A DNA stretch of 48,913 nt from Modestobacter excelsi (GTDB lineage Bacteria > Actinomycetota > Actinomycetes > Mycobacteriales > Geodermatophilaceae): assembly GCF_005930495.1 (NCBI RefSeq), contig NZ_SJEX01000032.1:1-48913 (forward strand). Reading direction: 5' to 3'. The notes under the pieces were generated by a model, which saw only the letters and a list, made by a program, of their open reading frames with translations, made no database searches and was not told the DNA's origin. Of the stretch, positions 1-8,869 are shown piece by piece (position 1 is the first letter of the stretch; each line of letters starts with the position of its first letter). The translations under genes and the position numbers were made by a program.

Positions 1-1
1 C

Positions 2-73
2 CGACCCGTCACCGACACCGACACCAGCGAGGAGGTGACCGCACAGACCACCATCCCGGCGCTCAGCGCCTGA
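2..73 (+). CDS. C-terminal end of a gene cut by the window edge
   Basis: An open frame enters from the left edge and ends with TGA at 71-73. Only 23 residues are visible, rich in Thr, Asp and Glu and ending in Ala-Leu-Ser-Ala. There is no recognisable domain, so no function is given. A strong hairpin about 100 bases downstream fits a transcript ending here. The frame could also be chance, since only one window edge supports it. Confidence 0.35.
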   Translation, partial: RPVTDTDTSEEVTAQTTIPALSA

Positions 74-173
74 CCAACCAGGAAGATCACGCGGACCCCG
101 TCACACACCACCCCAGCGGACTTGACCCACGGCGCATCGACGGCCTGCCTGCACCGTCACCACTCAACCGAGC

Positions 174-205
174 CGCCGGGGCGGCGCTTGAATCGCCGCC
201 CGGCG
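174..205. terminator. GC-rich hairpin, probable terminator
   Basis: Two 12-base arms (about 175-186 and 194-205) pair almost perfectly around a seven-base CTTGAAT loop, with one bulged G. No T-run follows, which is common for actinobacterial terminators. It lies downstream of the partial gene at the left edge and next to the aldehyde dehydrogenase relic on the other strand. Confidence 0.45.
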
Positions 206-267
206 ACCCAGAACGCGACCATGCGCCCCGCCCAGTTGACGCGCGCGACAGAGTTGGCAAACGCTCT

Positions 268-735
268 GGCGATGCCGTACGTCCTGATGTCGGCGAACTA
301 GCGACCGAAACCGGTCAGTGCTCGCCGGCGGGCTCGGCCGCGGCGAATCGACCGACTGCCCCGCCCCCCGGACCGGGTGGCCGCGGACACTGCGCGGGGA
401 AGGGCGTCAACGCCTTGTTCGACGATGCCGGTACAGGCGCCAGGGGTCCTGACAGCTGGGCGGATCAGTATCGCTTCTGCACGGAGCTGCGGCGGTACAC
501 GCCGATCGTTGTCCTGATGGACGGCGTCGTGATGAGTGAAGAGTCGGTATCTCCGCTCGTGCGGCCATTGCGTCGGATCTCGACGGGCACACCAGGGAGT
601 TGTTGACACCGATCATGCCGTGTCCAGCTGTCCGGCGACCGCACGCGCCTCATCGAGGCCCTCCCCGAACACCGCCACCCAACCCATACTGAGTGTCGTT
701 CGCGAAGTTCCACGGCGGCGCCGGCGGGCCCACCC
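268..735 (-). pseudogene. aldehyde dehydrogenase relic (C-terminal part)
   Basis: Minus-strand pieces match the C-terminal part of the intact aldehyde dehydrogenase at 10437-11834, in order but in different frames. Around 613-720 it reads NDTQYGLGGG and then GEGLDEARAVAGQLDT. Around 540-610 it reads MIGVNN and then VEIRRNGRTSGDTD, matching IEIPFGGTKRSGYGRE of the intact copy. At 268-300 it reads FADIRTYGIA, matching the intact end. The last two pieces are some 240 bases further apart than expected, so unrelated or duplicated DNA sits between them. No start, catalytic cysteine or stop remains. This is an old, non-functional copy. Confidence 0.75.
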
Positions 736-943
736 GAGCTGGCTTTCCCGAGGCGACCCGCACGCTGACGAGCGCTCACCACCCCCTCGTACTGCCGCAC
801 CGTCAGCCCGGCTCCGCGACGCTCTCGACAGGTGCTGCACGGCTGGCCTTACCGCTCTCTCCGAGTGGCTGACGAGCCGAGCGACTGAGTGATCGTCCTC
901 CGGCCACCGTCCAGCGAGCGGCGTCCGGGGCGGCTCCGTTGGC

Positions 944-959
944 AAATGGGTTACTATTC
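944..959. promoter_or_regulatory. weak match to the AACAG-N4-CTGTT operator
   Basis: AAATGG-GTTA-CTATTC resembles the site before the second cupin (AAATGG-TAGC-CTGTTT), and both are preceded by GC. It lies between the aldehyde dehydrogenase relic and the flavin reductase gene, about 275 bases before the latter. The right half is degenerate, so it may be a decayed site. Confidence 0.25.
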
Positions 960-1052
960 GATGTTACGGTGCGGCGGCGAGGCCGTCACAGGCGGCGGGA
1001 TCCGCTGGCGCCTGCGGAGAATTCGGGGGCGTCATGTCCCTCGGCGACGCAT

Positions 1053-1084
1053 GAGGTGAGCCCACCCGCGGGTGGGCTCACCTC
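1053..1084. repeat. perfect 32-base palindrome
   Basis: Two 16-base arms meet at 1068/1069 without a spacer and are perfectly complementary. The left arm begins GAGGTGAGCCCACCC. The palindrome sits in the leader region 150 bases before the flavin reductase start. As RNA it would fold into a very stable hairpin on either strand, so a bidirectional terminator or leader structure is most likely; a protein-binding site or the scar of a lost mobile element is also possible. Confidence 0.6.
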
Positions 1085-1233
1085 GCGCGCGGCTGGAGGG
1101 TCCGAGGTGGGGATCCCGTTCGATGACCCCGCAGAGGTGACCCGACGGATTGCCCGATCACAGTCGCAGTTCAGCTCGCGAGGGTGGCGGACGATCGCAC
1201 ACAAGACAACGGAGACCATCGGAGAGGGAACAC

Positions 1234-2427
1234 GTGACCGCCAGAGCAACTGAGCCGATCGATCCTGCGCTCTTCCGGCAGGTGTTGGGGCAGTACCCGA
1301 CTGGAGTGGTAATCGTCACGGCCATGAGCCCCGAGGGCCAGCCACTGGGGATGACCGTCGGATCGTTCACGTCGGTCTCGCTGGATCCACCCCTCGTAGC
1401 CTTCCTGCCGGACAAGAAGTCGAACTCCTGGCGAGCCATCCGGGAGTCCGGCGCCGCGTTCTGCGTGAACGTCCTGGGAGCGGATCAGGAGCGCGTCTGT
1501 CGGACGATCGCGGTCCGGAAGACCGACAAGTTCGCCGACGTGGACTGGTGGCGGTCACCGGGCGGCAACCCCGTCATCACCGGCTGCGTCGCCTTCATCG
1601 ACTGCACAACCGAGGTGATCCACGACTCGGGGGACCATCACATCGTCGTGGGCCGGGTCCAGCACCTGGACGTCGAAAATCAGTCCCACCCCCTTCTCTT
1701 CTTCCGTGGTGGGTACGGCTCCTTCACACCCCTGTCCTTGGCAGCCGTCGACGCCGATCTGTTGGGCCACCTCCGCCTGGTGGATCTGGCGCGTCCTCAC
1801 ATGGACAGCCTGGCTGCTCGTTTTGCGACCGAGGTCACGGCCGTTGCGCTCGTCCGGGACGAACTCGTGCTTGCGGCTGCCGCCGGGCAAGCGCGCACTG
1901 CCGTGGCACCGACGCGCGTCGGCCTGCGCATGCCCTTCATGCCTCCCCTCGGCAGCGCGCTCGCCGCCTGGGGTGGGGAGTCGGTGCTCCAGCTGTGGCT
2001 CTCCAAGATCCTGAGGTCCGGGGCGCCCGATGACGTGGAGGATGAGTGCCGCAGAGCGGTGCAGCGCGTTCGAGCCCGCGGGTACGCGCTGGCCATCGGC
2101 CACGAGAAGCACGCCCGACTTGAGGAAATATTGGCCCGTTTCGCGGCGGGGGACCCAGATGCATCCCCGACCGCGCTACGCGACGCGATCACGAGGCTGC
2201 TCAGCGAGTACAACCCAGAGGTGCTGGCCGAGGACGAGCCTTACGAGCTGCGACTTCTGTCGGCCCCCGTCTTCCACCCGGACGGCCAGGTCGCGTTCAT
2301 GCTCTCCTTCTGGGGTCCTCCCGGGGTGTTGACCGGAGGGGAGATCGAGCGCTGGGGGGCCGAGCTCCTGGAGACCGCGGCGGCGGCCTCGGCGGCAATC
2401 CGACTCGTCCTGCCCTCAGGGGGTTAG
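1234..2427 (+). CDS. flavin reductase fused to an IclR-type effector-binding domain
   Basis: The GTG at 1234 is chosen because GGAGAGGG lies a few bases upstream and family homology starts soon after; the product has 397 residues. Residues about 10-165 are a flavin reductase-like FMN-binding domain (GMTVGSFTSVSLDPP at 39-53, GDHHIVVGRV at 133-142), the type that supplies reduced FMN to two-component monooxygenases. Residues about 180-395 resemble the effector-binding half of IclR regulators (RVGLRMPFMPPLGSALAAW, RVRARGYAL, LSAPVFHPDGQVAF), with no IclR helix-turn-helix. Free reductases are usually about 160-190 residues, so this is a real fusion. It probably serves the LLM monooxygenases of this window. 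Ligand control of the reductase is inferred. Confidence 0.85.
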   Translation: MTARATEPIDPALFRQVLGQYPTGVVIVTAMSPEGQPLGMTVGSFTSVSLDPPLVAFLPDKKSNSWRAIRESGAAFCVNVLGADQERVCRTIAVRKTDKFADVDWWRSPGGNPVITGCVAFIDCTTEVIHDSGDHHIVVGRVQHLDVENQSHPLLFFRGGYGSFTPLSLAAVDADLLGHLRLVDLARPHMDSLAARFATEVTAVALVRDELVLAAAAGQARTAVAPTRVGLRMPFMPPLGSALAAWGGESVLQLWLSKILRSGAPDDVEDECRRAVQRVRARGYALAIGHEKHARLEEILARFAAGDPDASPTALRDAITRLLSEYNPEVLAEDEPYELRLLSAPVFHPDGQVAFMLSFWGPPGVLTGGEIERWGAELLETAAAASAAIRLVLPSGG

Positions 2428-2655
2428 CCAGACGGTGGAGGCCCGAACCGGCTGACGGGAGCAGTAGATGAAGACCTGGCAGCACCTGACGTCGGGAACG
2501 GCAACCGACCGGCTCGCCGGCAAGGGAGCCATGTGCTGCGGAGCGCCGTAGGACCCGCAATCTCGCTCATGTCCCGGTGTTCGCTGCCATCACCGCCGTC
2601 CGGGGGCTGATGCCGGCGTCCCGGTGCCGATGGTGCCGGTGCCGCTCACCGCCCA

Positions 2656-3015
2656 TTAGATGGGCGTGATGCTGGCCGGCGCGATCCTCAGCGCCCGCCG
2701 CGGCTTCCTGGCGATGCTGCTGTTCTGACCCTGGTCCCGATGGGCCTGCCGGTGCTGGCCGGCGGGCTCGGCCGGCTGGCGATGTCGTCGGTCCCAGCGC
2801 CGGCTTCCTTCACGCGTGGCCGCTCCGCGCAATGGTGTCACCGGCCTGGTCACCGAGCGGTCTGACGGCGGTACAACCTTGCTGGGCGCTGGTGACCACG
2901 CTCGTCGGCGGGAAAGCGGCGGTCTGCGCGGTCGGCATCCGTTTCATCAGCGTCTACACCGCCACCCCGCTGGCACCGCGCTCACCGGCTCGCTGGTGTT
3001 CGTGCCGCACGTCGT
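2656..3015 (+). pseudogene. possible sugar-transporter (MFS) relic
   Basis: Short hydrophobic stretches are spread over several plus-strand frames. The best piece, at about 2880-2990, reads VGGKAAVCAVGIRFISVYTA, which recalls the GK...YTAELYPT segment of MFS sugar transporters. An earlier piece near 2658 (MGVMLAGAILSARRGFLAML) stops after 22 residues. There is no continuous frame. The assignment is weak, and the minus strand of part of this stretch also carries ABC-ATPase-like sequence. Confidence 0.3.
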
Positions 3016-3345
3016 CGTCAGGGTTCGGCGCCGCGGGTCCAGCCGGATTCCGCACTTCGCGCAGAGCTCGAGGACCACAGCTCGCTCATGCCGCCAGCTC
3101 AGGGCCTCACGCACGCGTGCCAAAGGCCGACGGGATCCTGATGTGCTTGGCGACCATGAGCTCGTCGGCGAGCCCGGGGTTCCGGTGGATGACCATGATG
3201 CCCCCGGCGTCGATCGGGAAGGTGAATTCCTCTCCCCACAGGTCGACCACCCCGCCCTCGTCGGAAGTGTGGACACCGGTGAGATCTCGACCAAGGTCGA
3301 CTTCCCGGAACCGTTCTCCCCCGAGCCGTCTCCCGGAGTGCCACG
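3000..3345 (-). pseudogene. sugar ABC transporter ATPase relic
   Basis: On the minus strand a Walker A motif, GENGSGKSTLV, appears near 3330-3295. A frameshift follows, and the next frame reads GVHTSDEGGVVDLWGEEFTF and then IMVIHRNPGLADELMVA (about 3115-3285). These match the N-terminal part of RbsA/MglA-type ATPases. GIRLDPRRR near 3025 may be a further piece. The fragment lacks a start, Walker B and the second ATPase half. It directly follows the stop of the LLM gene at 3444 on the same strand. Confidence 0.6.
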
Positions 3346-3443
3346 TAGGACACCGGGGCGGCGAGCGAAGCTGGACAGGACCTGGTTGCGCGACCACTTG
3401 CCTCCGGTGCCCGAGCAGAGGCGCACCCACCGAGTGGCGTGGC

Positions 3444-4783
3444 TCAGGCAGGGCTGCTCATGACGCGGGGGTCTAGTCCGTACCGCCGCGGCAGCCCCAG
3501 GTGGTCTCGCAGGGTGGTCCCCACGTAGCCGTTCGGGAAGAGACCGCGCTCGCGCAGGATCGGGACGACCTGGTCGACGACGTCGTCGATCCCGTCGTGG
3601 AAGTCGTCCACGCTGAGCATGAAGCCGTCGACGGCGCCGGCTTGGAACCATTCCTGCAGGTGGTCGGCGGCTTGTTCCGCGGTGCCCGTCACGGAGGGGT
3701 GGGGGTCCAGCACCCCGTGGGCGAGGATGTCCCGCGGCGACCACCCGGCGCGCGCCAGTTGGAGCGCCTGAGCCGAACGCGCGCAGCCGGGGTGTGCACT
3801 GGCGAGCGCGAGCTCCGACGGACTCAAAGCTTCGTCGGGCCGAGCGAAGTGCTGGCCCAGCCCGAGCAGTGCGCCCAGCCGAGCCAGCGCCTGCCGCGGA
3901 TCGGCCCGGTCATCGAGCGCACGACGGCGGTCCAGCGCCTCGCGCGTGCTGCCCCCGAGCGCGTAGCCCGTGAACGCGATAAACGTGACCTCATCCGGGT
4001 CGCGCCCTGATGCATCAGCTGGGTGCCGGACGACGTCCCGTTGGGCTCGCCCCTCCTCGACCGTCATCGGCATGCCGATCACGACGTCGGCGTACATGCC
4101 GGCAGCTTGCAGGCCGTACCCGCTGCTGGCCGGCATGACGACGACGGGCTGGCCCTGCTCCGAAGGCGGGACGGGGAGCGGACCACGCGCCGCGACGTGC
4201 CTACCCTGCAGGTCGATCGGGCGGACCTGCGCAGGATCGGCGAACGCGCCGGCCTTGTCCGGTCGGCCCGCCCCCTCCCCCCAACTCCCCCAGAGTGCCT
4301 GCACGATGTGCAGGACCTCGTGCAGGCGTTCGTACTTCTTCTCCCGGGGAGGCAACGGCCGACCGAAGTTGGCGAAGGCATCGGGCTCGTAGCTCGGTAC
4401 GGCGTTCCACCCGGCCCGACCGTGGCTGATGACGTCCAGGGCCTTGAGCTGACGTGCCAGCACGTACGGCTCGGTGAAGGAGGTCGACACGGTCCCGACG
4501 AGTCCGATCCGTTCGGTCGCCTGAGCCAGCGCGGACAGCGTCACGACCGGGTCCATGACGAACACGGGGGGTGCGAAAGCCAGGTCCCCGTGCAGGAAGA
4601 GGCGGTCCGGCAGGAAGACGAACTGCAGTCCCCCCTCTCTGCGGTCAGTGCCTGTCGGACCGCCGCATCGATGTCGGTGAAGGAGCCGACGTCTGCATGC
4701 GGCATGCGCCAGGCCCCCGGATGGCTGCCGAAGTTGTTCCCCATGGCCATGGCCAGGACCATGTGCTCGTTCCGCATACCCAT
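3444..4783 (-). pseudogene. LLM flavin-dependent monooxygenase with one frameshift
   Basis: This is an NtaA/SnaA/DszA-type luciferase-like monooxygenase of about 446 residues, a tandem paralogue of the intact gene at 5035-6375. The N-terminus starts at ATG 4783 (LAMAMGNNFGSHPGAW) and runs to AERG. The frame is then lost in a run of six C on the plus strand at 4630-4635. Adding one base gives AERGGLQFVFLPDRLFLHGD and joins the long frame to the stop at 3444. The rest is well preserved (ISHGRAGWNAV, SEQGQPVVVM, DILAHGVL). Either the gene is inactive, or the homopolymer was misread or slips. Such enzymes need reduced FMN from a separate reductase. Confidence 0.8.
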
Positions 4784-5034
4784 CTCGCTCTCTGCTCGTT
4801 CGGGCCCGAGGCGCCGGGCATCTTCGCGCTCATGACGCTCCGCGCTGCGGCGTCCCTCCGGGCGCGGAACAGGTCGCCTGAGCCGTGCCGCAACCCGCGG
4901 TGTGGACAGGACAGCGCACGAGGTCGGAGCACGGACCCGGCGAACGCCGGCAGAGGTGCGGCAACCGTCCCGACCTCGAGACCGGTTCCTGCCCGGGTGG
5001 CGGCGGCGGCGATGGCCCGGTCCCGGCTACGGAC

Positions 5035-6375
5035 TCAGATGCCCCCTGCAGGGGCGACGCGCGCGTCGAGACCGTACTGCTCAGGCACGCCGAGGTTCTG
5101 GCGCAGGGTCCGGCCCGGGTAGTCCGTCGGGTAGATGCCTCGCTGCTGCAGCAGGGGCACCACCTGGTCGACGAAGGCGTCGACGCCGTCCTCGAACACA
5201 TCCGGGTTGAGCCAGAACCCATCGGCGGCCCCGGCCTCGAACCACCGCTGCAGGTGGTCCGCATGGACCTCAGGAGGTCCGACGGTGACGGGGTGGTAAT
5301 CGATGACGCCGTGCGCCAGGATCTCGCGGACCGTCCACCCCTGCCGCGCCACCTCCAGCGCGGGCACCGAGCGGGGGTCCATGGGCGAAGCGTGGGCCTC
5401 GGCGAGCTGCGCCGGTGACAGCGGCTGGTCGAGCTGGCCGTGGTGGAGCCCGACGCCGAGCATGGCCGACAGGTGCGGCAGCTGCGCGGCTAGTGAGTCC
5501 CCAGCGATCGCCATCCTCCGATCCAGTCCTTCGCGCACGCTGGGAGCAATCGTCGTCATCAGCCCCGGAAAGTACTTGATCTCGTCGGGATCGCGGCCGG
5601 CGTCCTGTGCGGCACGGCGCACCATGTCGCGCTGAGCCCGTCCCTCGTCGATGGTCCACACCTCGCCGATGAAGCCGCTGGCGTAACGGCCTGCGAGGGC
5701 CAGCAGGTGGGGGCTGGGGCCACCGGAGCTGAAGATGACCGGCTGCCCCTGTTCCGAGGGCGGGATGGCCAGGGGGCCACGTGAGGCGACGTACTGGCCC
5801 TGCATGTTCACCGGCTGGAGCCCGTCAAGGTCGATGAACTGCCCGGACTCCTTGTCCTTGATCCAGGCGTCCGCTGCCCAGCTCCCCCACAGGGCCTGCA
5901 CGATCTGGACAGACTCGTGAGCCCGTCCGTACCGCTCGGCGCGGGAGGCGACCGCTCGGCCGTAGTTGGCGGCCACGGCCGGGTCGCTGGTCGTGACGGC
6001 GTTCCAGCCGGCGCGACCGTGGCTCATCACGTCGAGCGCTTTGAACTGACGGGCGTGGTTGAACGGTTCCTGGAAGGTGGTCGAGCCCGTCGCAACCAGA
6101 CCGATGCGGGATGTCGCCTGCGAGATCGCCGTCAGCGACAGCATCGGTTCGATGATGTTGCGGATGGGGCTGGGCCCGACATCAGCCCGCACGGCCGGGA
6201 AGTCGGGCGTGAAGAGGAACGCGAACTTGCCGCGTTCGGCCGCCCGGGCGTACCGGATGTTGGCCGCGATGTCGGTGTAGTTGTCGACCCCGACGTCGGG
6301 CGCGCGCCAGGCGAGGCCCATCGCGCCGTATCCGTCGTTCATCCCCATGCCGAGGATGATCTTCTTGTCCGTCAT
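5035..6375 (-). CDS. LLM-class flavin-dependent monooxygenase (NtaA/SnaA/DszA type)
   Basis: This 446-residue product is full length for the FMNH2-dependent NtaA/SnaA/DszA group. It has a TIM-barrel pattern with the family blocks LGMGMNDGYG at the start, FKALDVMSHGRAGWNAVTTS at about 130-150, SEQGQPVIFSSGG near 230 and ILAHGVIDYHP near 360. Relatives oxidise nitrilotriacetate, streptogramin precursors or dibenzothiophene sulfone, so the family does not fix the substrate. Reduced flavin could come from the reductase fusion at 1234. The gene is divergent from a MerR regulator starting 302 bases away, its most likely controller. The frameshifted paralogue lies 251 bases downstream. Confidence 0.88.
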   Translation of the reverse strand: MTDKKIILGMGMNDGYGAMGLAWRAPDVGVDNYTDIAANIRYARAAERGKFAFLFTPDFPAVRADVGPSPIRNIIEPMLSLTAISQATSRIGLVATGSTTFQEPFNHARQFKALDVMSHGRAGWNAVTTSDPAVAANYGRAVASRAERYGRAHESVQIVQALWGSWAADAWIKDKESGQFIDLDGLQPVNMQGQYVASRGPLAIPPSEQGQPVIFSSGGPSPHLLALAGRYASGFIGEVWTIDEGRAQRDMVRRAAQDAGRDPDEIKYFPGLMTTIAPSVREGLDRRMAIAGDSLAAQLPHLSAMLGVGLHHGQLDQPLSPAQLAEAHASPMDPRSVPALEVARQGWTVREILAHGVIDYHPVTVGPPEVHADHLQRWFEAGAADGFWLNPDVFEDGVDAFVDQVVPLLQQRGIYPTDYPGRTLRQNLGVPEQYGLDARVAPAGGI

Positions 6376-6637
6376 CGTGAGCGCCTCTCGTCGATGGTGC
6401 TTCGTGCAGTCGGATGCTCAGCGCCGGTGGTCCGCGGGCGCGTGCCGAGGCGGGCCCCCGCGGCTGCTCCCGCCCCTCGGTCCCACCCGCGGGAGCCCGG
6501 CGGCGCTGGCGGGCGATGCGACGTCAGGCACCCCGCCACCCGGGCAGCACCTGGGCCCACGGACGGTCCGGGGCCGCCGCACCCTGGACGCCCCCCGTCG
6601 GGATCGAGCAGGCGGGTGGGTCACGCACAGATCGTCG

Positions 6638-6661
6638 GACCTTCACATCCATGTCAGGGTC
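6638..6661. promoter_or_regulatory. candidate MerR operator dyad
   Basis: Two 12-base halves, GACCTTCACATC and CATGTCAGGGTC, are inverted repeats with 9 of 12 positions matching. The dyad ends just before the AAGGAGG ribosome-binding site of the MerR gene and lies in the divergent region shared with the LLM gene. Position and length suit a MerR-type autoregulatory site. No clear -35/-10 pair was fixed around it. Confidence 0.4.
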
Positions 6662-6676
6662 AAGGAGGATGGGCCG

Positions 6677-7069
6677 GTGCAGATTGGTGATCTCTCACAC
6701 AGGACCGGCGTCTCGCCTCGGATGCTGCGGTACTACGAGGACCAGGGGCTCATCACCGTGGGACGGCGGGAGAACGGGTTTCGTGAGTACGACGACTACC
6801 TCGTCGACCGCGTGCGCAAGATCCGCGGGCTCCTCGACTCTGGCATCCCCACGAGGATCATCGCCGACATCCTGCCCTGCCTGAACCGCGAGCAGGTCCT
6901 CGTCGTGGACGCCGACCCACAGCTGCGAGCAGTGTTGATCGACCAGCGGGACAAGATGGAGGAGCGCATCGCGATCCTCCAGCACAACTGTGACGCCCTG
7001 AGCCGCTACATCAAGGCCATGGAGAGGGCGATGACCGGCGGCAGACCTGATGAGCAAGCCAGTAGCTGA
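6677..7069 (+). CDS. MerR-family transcriptional regulator
   Basis: GTG at 6677 follows AAGGAGG at 6662-6668 and gives 130 residues. The first 30 residues hold the MerR winged-helix signature (IGDLSHRTGVSPRMLRYYED followed by GLI). Residues about 75-120 form the dimerising coiled coil (QLRAVLIDQRDKMEERIAIL). There is no cysteine-rich metal site or fused drug-binding domain, so the signal is probably a small organic molecule. It is divergent from the LLM monooxygenase at 5035-6375, and a dyad sits directly before its ribosome-binding site. Control of itself and the LLM gene is inferred. Confidence 0.88.
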   Translation: MQIGDLSHRTGVSPRMLRYYEDQGLITVGRRENGFREYDDYLVDRVRKIRGLLDSGIPTRIIADILPCLNREQVLVVDADPQLRAVLIDQRDKMEERIAILQHNCDALSRYIKAMERAMTGGRPDEQASS

Positions 7070-7554
7070 GGCGGTGCACTACACGGCGTCTGCGGCTCGG
7101 AGGACAGTCCACGGCCTCGGCCCGCTGGACGAGAGGCTGTCCGGGTGGCTCATCCCGGGCCGCCGGGGAACATCCTCGGCGACCCGCCGTGGGGTCTCCC
7201 GGCGCGGACGTGGAGCGCCCGGGAACAGAAAGTGGTCCACATCAGACGGGTGGGGCGCCTCGGGCGGCGCGGCCCGCCATGACACCGCCACCCACGAATT
7301 CCCAGTGTCGGAGTCCTACCGGAGAGGCGCAGGGCGTCGTCGGCACGGGGCGCGCGCCTGGGCGTCCAGGCAACGAACCGGACCCCGTCGGCTGCGGCCA
7401 CGCGGGTTGTTGCTGGCCGTGCGGACTCCTGAACGCATACGGCTGAGGGCCGGTGACAAGTCGAGGCTCGCCAGGTGGCGGGCAGATTCCGCCGACTCGT
7501 GCTCGTCGTCATGCCTGCCCGAGGACAGGCAGTCCATGGAGGACAGCCCGCCTG
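7070..7554. other. gene-free stretch
   Basis: No frame here resembles a known protein and none has a convincing ribosome-binding site. The stretch lies between the MerR gene and an IS-like relic and probably belongs to the same decayed region. Confidence 0.5.
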
Positions 7555-7677
7555 ACCGCTGATCGCGGCTGATGTCTCGCCGTTTCCAGCTGTCTGGCAC
7601 GATCAGCCGCGCCATCCGAAGCCGCTGACGAGGAGTGAGCGCGGCATCAGCGTAGAGCGCGAGGACCTCCGGTGCTT
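7555..7677 (-). mobile_element. possible IS481-type transposase N-terminal relic
   Basis: The minus strand reads ALYADAALTPRQRLRMARLI and then VPDSW. This resembles the usual start of IS481-family transposases (NAxLTPxxRLxLARxIVDDGW). The helix-turn-helix continuation is lost, and no catalytic DDE region or terminal repeats were found. About 40 residues are supported. It would explain local rearrangement, but the match is short. Confidence 0.35.
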
Positions 7678-7873
7678 CGTGGAACGGGTGCCTTCAGCAG
7701 CTCCACTCCACGCCGGGGGTTCTCCCCGGACAAGATCCTCAATCAGACCCTGTCGTCACAGCTCCTCGACCAACGTCTCCAGTCAGTACATCTAAAACCG
7801 CCTCCGGGCGGAGCGTGTCCGGTGTGGCGGGCGCCCCGTCCGCGTCAGTTCGAGTAGGGACCGGTCCCGCCGC

Positions 7874-8845
7874 TCAGCGGTGTCGCATCGCGCGCCGGAG
7901 CACGAGAGCCAGCTGCAACCTGAGCAGGCCGTGCGGCTCGCGCACCTTCCATCCCAGCAATGATTCGGCGTGGGTGAGCCGGTCCTACAAGGTCGAGTGG
8001 TGGACCCGCAGCGTTCGCGCCGCATCCCGCAGGCTGTGAGCGCCGGCGACGGCGTCCAGGGTGGCGAGCACCCATGCACCGGAGATTGACGCTCGCTCGA
8101 GCGCCCGTACGTCGGGATCGGCGCGCGCTCAGCACGGCCGCCCGGACCACAGGGGCAGCGCCCCGAGGTCGTCGGCCCGCACCACGGAGGGGCCGGGATC
8201 GTCGGGGGTACCTGCAGCGGTCAGACTCAACGCCAGCTGGGCGTCCCGCGAGGAGGCCGGCAGCTCACCGACGGTGACCGCTGACCCGAAACCGACCTGG
8301 CCGGGCGGCCACCTCGCAGGCATCGGCGGGCACCACCCGCGGGGGGCGCCATCTGCGACGGCCACAGCGCGGACCATTGGCGGCAGACCCATACGACGAG
8401 CCGCCGGCAACCGGTCAGCCTCGGGGCTGGGGCGTCCAGGAGCACTTCGACCAGGGCGGGGTCGTCGACATTCCGTCCGCGGGTGCGGGCCAGGACCCTG
8501 CGGACGACGGCCGCCGCACGCTCCAGCACCACCGCCCCGGCGGTGCCGGGTGGGCCCGACTGCTCGAGCCAGACTGCGGCACCGTCTCGGTGAGGGACGC
8601 CGAGGGCCACGACTGGTCCGGCTCCCGGTCGGCACCGACAGCGACACCGTCGACCGGGACGCGGACGGCAGCCGCCGGGCGGGGTCGCGGAGCCGGACCG
8701 GGCAACCGGCGAGCACGGCAGCAGCGCGGACGATGGACTGCAGACCGGCGCGGGCCTCCTGCAGGGCGTCGAAGTGGGCGATGACCCGCACTGCCGAGGC
8801 TGCTTCCGGATCGAGCGCAGCGAGCCGGATCGCTAGGTCGTCCAC
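7874..8845 (-). pseudogene. PucR-family regulator, broken
   Basis: The C-terminal 70 residues give a clear PucR helix-turn-helix (LDAVAGAHSLRDAARTLRVH, then HSTL). The next codon is TAG at 7985-7987 in the recognition-helix region, followed by DRLTHAESLLGWKVREPHGL in frame up to TGA at 7874. The N-terminus near 8845 (AHFDALQEARAGLQSIVRAA) resembles that of the intact PucR gene at 16174. The middle is spread over at least two frames. The gene starts 24 bases after the esterase stop, so it was probably co-transcribed with it. With several frameshifts and a stop it should be inactive. Confidence 0.72.
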
Positions 8846-8869
8846 GGGCTCATGGTCCCCGGCCCGGTC

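Noticed and set aside
7050-7562. 170-codon plus-strand frame after the MerR gene
   Set aside because: It is rich in Arg/Gly/Ser with no domain and overlaps the MerR stop; it looks like open non-coding high-GC DNA.
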